Assembly (NCBI GenBank): GCA_963665165.1
Contig: OY761989.1
Span: forward strand, 62,001 to 126,000
Source: G963663315 sp963665165
GTDB taxonomy: Bacteria > Pseudomonadota > Gammaproteobacteria > Arenicellales > Poriferihabitantaceae
DNA: 64,000 nt
Direction: 5' to 3'
Under the pieces are notes generated by a model. The model searched no databases and had not been told where the DNA came from. It was given only the letters and a program-made list of their open reading frames with translations. How positions within the stretch are numbered: position 1 is the stretch's first letter; each line of letters opens with the position of its first letter. The position numbers were made by a program, and so were the translations under genes. Of this stretch, positions 60,867 to 64,000 are shown piece after piece.

Positions 60867-62410
60867 CGCTCGGGTCTCCCGGTATCCGAAGAATGACGCT
60901 GTGCTCTATGGATCAGCGGGTCACGTGCGATTCCATTGGACATGTGCGCCTGTGCACCCTCTACCGCATCGAGTCGTACCTGTGCTCGAGCCACCGCGTC
61001 TTGCTCATCCTCATAGAAGTGACGAAAAAAAGCTTTCTCGATCAATTTGAAAAGCCCGGGTCGGCTCAACATGGATTTGTGCCGCTTCTCAATAGAGAGA
61101 AGCTCCCGGGCTAACTGATAATGGAACTCATCACCACCACACACTTCCGCCAAAACTGCCATCTCGTCAGCAGCAAACACCTGATTATCATCCAACCGTC
61201 GCCCAGGATAACGATCTCCAACCGCATCCTCGTAAATGCTTGGCAAGATATCTTCGATCTCATGCTTGTCCACTACCCATATCCGACGAATTTCTTCCAG
61301 TTCAGCGAGACTGAGAAGTTCAATGTCGCGAAGTTCGGCCGGCGCATTCTGTTTGACATGTTGTTGGGCAGACAATACCTTACGCAGCCAGTCCGCACGG
61401 ACCTCTTGTTTGTATGGACCTGGTATCGGGCGATCATTGAAAAGTTGGACCACACCACTCATTCTTCGAAAATCACGAAGATGACGGTCGGTATCGGAAG
61501 TCTTTGGCGGATCCAGTTCGTTGCGCAATTCCAGAAGCGGCAGCATCCACTCCTTTTCTTCATCGTTCTGAATCATGGCCTGCATTGACTTATCTTTCGC
61601 GACAAGTGTGCACACCCAGCATCCGAACCGGCTGTCTCCACAACTCGGTGTGGTCGTGTCAACGACAAGGGGGCACTCGCCATCTTCTGAAGCGCCTTGA
61701 TACATGGTCAACAAATCCTTGTTTCGGTAACCCCATGGATTCGAGACCTGCATCAGGAACAGCCAGACATCGTCGTTCGTCCAATCCTCCAATGGAGTAT
61801 AAACAAGAGAATTGGGAAGGCTTCCATTCGGGCTCAGTTTTTCACGTACACGACGCTTCTCGTACTTTTCCATGACTTTCGCCCGACTTCTGCTTTCTGA
61901 TTTTCGGGTACCCAATACCAAAATGGTCTCCCCATACCGTTGTGCAATTGAAGTAATAAATTTTGTCGATGGCATGATCTTGAGCCGCTCGGTGCACCAA
62001 CGGAATTTCGGCCGTGGGGCCGGGTAGCCACGTCCGATCAAGTTGACCCAGAAAGTATTCTCGGTGTCAGGCGTCAAGCGATGGGCTGTAATGGGGATTT
62101 CCTGTTCGTCGGCAGCCTCGTTTATCTTGTCAAGGGATTTCAAAACCCAAAGAGCGACGATGGGATTTTCAACAAGAGTGTCGGTACTGATAACATGCAC
62201 AGGCTTGGTTCGTTTCTTTCTGGGTAGTCTCGAGAGCGCGAGCCATATAAGCTGTAGCGTAGCGGTCGAGTCTTTTCCCCCACTATAGCCGATAACCCAG
62301 GGACTATGGTCGCTTTCATAGAGGGCGACCACCTCGTCAAAAAGAGCCGCCAGCGTACTCTTCAACCCAAGTGCTGCAAATGCCGAGGTATTCTTCCTAG
62401 ACCTAGGCAT
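60863..62410 (-). CDS. dndC: DNA phosphorothioation sulfurtransferase DndC
   Basis: 515 residues from ATG 62410 with GAGGAGG upstream; the longer reading to 62494 lies inside dndB and is rejected. It is PAPS-reductase-like: the pyrophosphatase P-loop is 'VIGYSGGKDSTATLQLIWLA' (about 40-59). Cluster cysteines appear in 'KFRWCTERLKI' and 'SCGDSRFGCWVCTLVAKDKS', as in DndC proteins that hold a 4Fe-4S cluster. It activates DNA phosphate with ATP for sulfur transfer. It overlaps the end of dndB by 8 bases. Confidence 0.95.
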   Translation of the reverse strand: MPRSRKNTSAFAALGLKSTLAALFDEVVALYESDHSPWVIGYSGGKDSTATLQLIWLALSRLPRKKRTKPVHVISTDTLVENPIVALWVLKSLDKINEAADEQEIPITAHRLTPDTENTFWVNLIGRGYPAPRPKFRWCTERLKIMPSTKFITSIAQRYGETILVLGTRKSESRSRAKVMEKYEKRRVREKLSPNGSLPNSLVYTPLEDWTNDDVWLFLMQVSNPWGYRNKDLLTMYQGASEDGECPLVVDTTTPSCGDSRFGCWVCTLVAKDKSMQAMIQNDEEKEWMLPLLELRNELDPPKTSDTDRHLRDFRRMSGVVQLFNDRPIPGPYKQEVRADWLRKVLSAQQHVKQNAPAELRDIELLSLAELEEIRRIWVVDKHEIEDILPSIYEDAVGDRYPGRRLDDNQVFAADEMAVLAEVCGGDEFHYQLARELLSIEKRHKSMLSRPGLFKLIEKAFFRHFYEDEQDAVARAQVRLDAVEGAQAHMSNGIARDPLIHRAQRHSSDTGRPER

Positions 62411-63503
62411 AGTCCGACCCTCCTCGTTGGAAAGCGTCTTCCAATCTCTGTTCTTCAGGAGAGAGAACCAACCCAAGGTGACTCTTGATGGCATTCGTCG
62501 TCAAAGAGACATTTCGCTGTCCTTTCGAAACACGCCCGGCTATCAGTGCCCGACCTTCCCACAACGCGACATTAGAGCGCCTCCAGTCAATCTCACTGAT
62601 CTTCCAGATTTTTTCTGTCCAGTTTTTGGAAGATTTTCTGATAAGGGTGTTGCCCGCACGGGCCAACGACTGCAAAACGACACCATGGGTATGTAAATAA
62701 TCCATTCTAACCTCCCCGGAAGTGATTTCACCACACCTCACGCGCCCCCACTCTTTTATATGCGTAGCGACCTCTTCCCAGAAAACAAGTGCCAGTTCAG
62801 CTCTCTCCTTGGGATCTTCAATTCCAAGATCCTTCAGAAGCTCTCCAGTAGCGTGGTAGATTGCGCTGAGCGTGAAGAGCCGTCGCGAACGAACCGAGAG
62901 AGTGGTTTTCTCAAATTCCACCATATTCCGGAAAATTGGCGATTTGGCGATCATTTCCTTGACAAGCTTTGCGGATTCATCTCTATGGTCATACAGAATA
63001 CCGATTGATGACGATGTGCGAACCGCATACCGGTTCAAATCGGCAAACATCTGCTGACAGCGTTCCAGTCCTATATCAAGAAAGAAGACGACAGCAATTG
63101 TCTCGTCACCAAGTTCAGGCTGTTCACGAAGCGCCGTCTCAATCGCCGCGCGCCTGTGCTGCCCATCGTTGATAATAAATCTTGCGGTCATTGGAATGTG
63201 TAGAAATCCAATTCTGCTGGCATCCCCTTCTTCGGTGAACTGTTCAAACGTCACTGCTCCGTCAATAGAAGCGGTTATAGCAGAAAAAACATAGTTCTCT
63301 GGATTTTCAGTCAGATAGCGCGACATCTCCGGCACACGGGACTTATTGAGATGGCGTTGCGCCCGTAACTCCGGGACCACTTCATCTTCATCAAACAAAA
63401 AAAGTTTCGGGATAAGCCGCAGAGGGCACATTGAAACATAATATTCCCTCTGAGCTTGTATGCCCCGTATAGCAGGAAAGACATATTTAAAATCAGCAAT
63501 CAT
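62403..63503 (-). CDS. dndB: DndB, DGQHR-domain regulator of phosphorothioation
   Basis: 366 residues from ATG 63503. The DGQHR motif is at 113-117 in 'ARFIINDGQHRRAAIETALR'. It continues with 'VVFFLDIGLERCQQMFADLN' and 'YAVRTSSSIGILYDHRD', typical of DndB. DndB homologues act as negative regulators of dnd operons and influence how many sites are modified. ATG 63545 would put the palindrome at 63521-63541 inside the coding region, so 63503 is preferred, although its ribosome site is weak. It is the first gene of the operon B-C-D-E-A. Confidence 0.92.
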   Translation of the reverse strand: MIADFKYVFPAIRGIQAQREYYVSMCPLRLIPKLFLFDEDEVVPELRAQRHLNKSRVPEMSRYLTENPENYVFSAITASIDGAVTFEQFTEEGDASRIGFLHIPMTARFIINDGQHRRAAIETALREQPELGDETIAVVFFLDIGLERCQQMFADLNRYAVRTSSSIGILYDHRDESAKLVKEMIAKSPIFRNMVEFEKTTLSVRSRRLFTLSAIYHATGELLKDLGIEDPKERAELALVFWEEVATHIKEWGRVRCGEITSGEVRMDYLHTHGVVLQSLARAGNTLIRKSSKNWTEKIWKISEIDWRRSNVALWEGRALIAGRVSKGQRNVSLTTNAIKSHLGLVLSPEEQRLEDAFQRGGSDYA

Positions 63504-63520
63504 CGTGAGTCTGGTCTGTA

Positions 63521-63541
63521 TTGTATGTATGCTACATACAA
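63521..63541. promoter_or_regulatory. Perfect palindrome upstream of dndB (putative operator)
   Basis: TTGTATGTA (63521-63529) and TACATACAA (63533-63541) form a perfect 9-bp inverted repeat with a TGC centre, 18 bases before the dndB ATG. Its symmetry and position suggest a dimeric repressor site. DndB itself is a candidate because homologues repress their own operons. Confidence 0.65.
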
Positions 63542-63568
63542 ACATAATTTAACATACAATGCAAACAT
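63536..63568. repeat. Direct repeats upstream of dndB
   Basis: ATACAAACAT (63536-63545) and ATGCAAACAT (63559-63568) are near-identical 10-mers with starts 23 bases apart, about two helical turns. The first overlaps the palindrome. They may be extra contact sites for the same regulator in the AT-rich dndB promoter region. Confidence 0.4.
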
Positions 63569-63597
63569 AAATTTTAACTCTTGCGAAACCCCATTTC

Positions 63598-63627
63598 TTG
63601 ACATCTGTCAGAGTTGTAGAATAAATT
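63598..63627 (+). promoter_or_regulatory. Possible promoter of the TPR-protein gene
   Basis: A consensus TTGACA (63598-63603) and TAAATT (63622-63627) are separated by 18 bases. The predicted start is about 20 bases before the ATG at 63654. This is a consensus match only. Confidence 0.5.
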
Positions 63628-63653
63628 CCAACCCCGGTTTACAGATAGCGCGG

Positions 63654-64000
63654 ATGAACGATTATTTCGATTTGGGTGGACACAGCCGCCCGATCTCGAC
63701 ATCCTCTCCTGAGGCGCAAATGTGGTTCGACCGGGGCCTCAACTGGTGCTACGGATTCAACCAGGAAGAAGGGGTCAAGTGTTTTTACAAGGCGCTGGCG
63801 CATGACTCCCGCTGCGCGATGGCATACTGGGGAATCGCTTACGGGTCGGCGCCGTTCTACAACTTGCCGTGGCGTGACCTGGGCCAGCAGGAAAAAGACC
63901 GCTGCACCCGGCTTTGTTACGACAGCATCCGCACCGCCCGTTCGCTGTGCGCTGGAATATCCGATGTGGAAATAGACCTGATCCATGCGTTGTCCACAAG
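63654..64000 (+). CDS. TPR-type protein, N-terminal part (runs off the window)
   Basis: The 115 visible codons are open to the edge. 'AQMWFDRGLNWCYGFNQEEG' then 'VKCFYKALAHDSRCAMAYWG' (about residues 22-62) is the first TPR unit of a known family of soluble TPR proteins that start 'W.NQGL...Y.FNH.EA...F..A...DP.CAMA.WG'. The function of that family is not established. The gene lies outside the Dnd island, divergent from dndB. There is no clear ribosome site before ATG 63654. Confidence 0.7.
   Translation, partial: MNDYFDLGGHSRPISTSSPEAQMWFDRGLNWCYGFNQEEGVKCFYKALAHDSRCAMAYWGIAYGSAPFYNLPWRDLGQQEKDRCTRLCYDSIRTARSLCAGISDVEIDLIHALST

Noticed and set aside
54099..63654. Integrase, tRNA or direct repeats marking the ends of the Dnd island
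   Set aside because: None were seen by eye at either edge within the window; the island ends are defined only by gene content and base composition.
1..64000. CRISPR arrays, tRNA or rRNA genes, IS elements
   Set aside because: No regularly spaced repeats, cloverleaf-like sequences, rRNA signatures or transposase motifs were recognised; a tRNAscan or IS search was not possible.

Overview
The window looks like a chromosome segment of a gammaproteobacterium outside the Enterobacterales, of moderate to slightly high GC. The evidence is the housekeeping gene orders glyQ-glyS-(mazG-like)-gmhB-plsC, glmU-glmS and pdxA-rsmA, together with parC, a Kdo-kinase-like gene, gmhB, dsbD and a sigma32-type heat-shock promoter. 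The species cannot be named from the sequence. No rRNA, tRNA, CRISPR array, insertion sequence or origin was seen.

Layout. (1) 1-5800: end of an aminotransferase gene, a GST-family gene, a CocE-type hydrolase, a BioC-like methyltransferase with a degraded SAM motif, a GT4 glycosyltransferase and a 2OG-Fe(II) oxygenase-like gene. (2) 5916-9944: a complete PotD/A/B/C-type ABC importer operon with a strong hairpin between the binding-protein and ATPase genes. (3) 10042-24146: a polyketide locus. One 3441-residue type I PKS has the order KS-AT-DH-cMT-(KR structural part)-ER-KR-ACP-KS-AT*. The last AT is shortened and lacks its active-site serine, and no ACP or thioesterase follows. Convergent to it is an operon for a discrete ACP, an Sfp-type phosphopantetheinyl transferase, an alpha/beta hydrolase and an NCS2 permease fused to a HATPase (anti-sigma-kinase-like) domain. 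(4) 24352-29314: clpB behind a sigma32 promoter, rimO and a cysteine-cluster protein. (5) 29425-35622, plus strand: glmU, glmS, a GT-A glycosyltransferase, an alkyltransferase-like protein, pdxA, rsmA. (6) 35664-46666, minus strand: moaB, parC, purC, Kdo-kinase-like, pgi, glyQ, glyS, mazG-like, gmhB, plsC, closely packed. (7) 46741-51901: moaD, moaE, a GC-rich SRPBCC gene, a TlpA-like thioredoxin, dsbD, fxsA, a kinase-like gene. (8) 51950-54099: groES-groEL behind a perfect CIRCE operator, ending at a clear terminator. (9) 54173-63541: an accessory island with a DNA phosphorothioation operon (dndB-C-D-E-A, minus strand) and a converging cassette for a GIY-YIG protein, a DGQHR-domain protein and a RelA/SpoT-type synthetase-fold protein. 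(10) The start of a TPR-protein gene runs off the right edge.

Two parts deserve most attention. The first is the PKS locus: a dead terminal KS-AT half-module beside a free-standing ACP suggests an unusual way of ending or handing over the chain. A sequence block shared upstream of the PKS and of the oxygenase suggests co-regulation. The second is the Dnd island: the modification genes sit beside a second DGQHR protein, a nuclease-fold protein and a stand-alone alarmone-synthetase-like protein, with no dndFGH restriction genes in the window, and a perfect palindrome lies in front of dndB.
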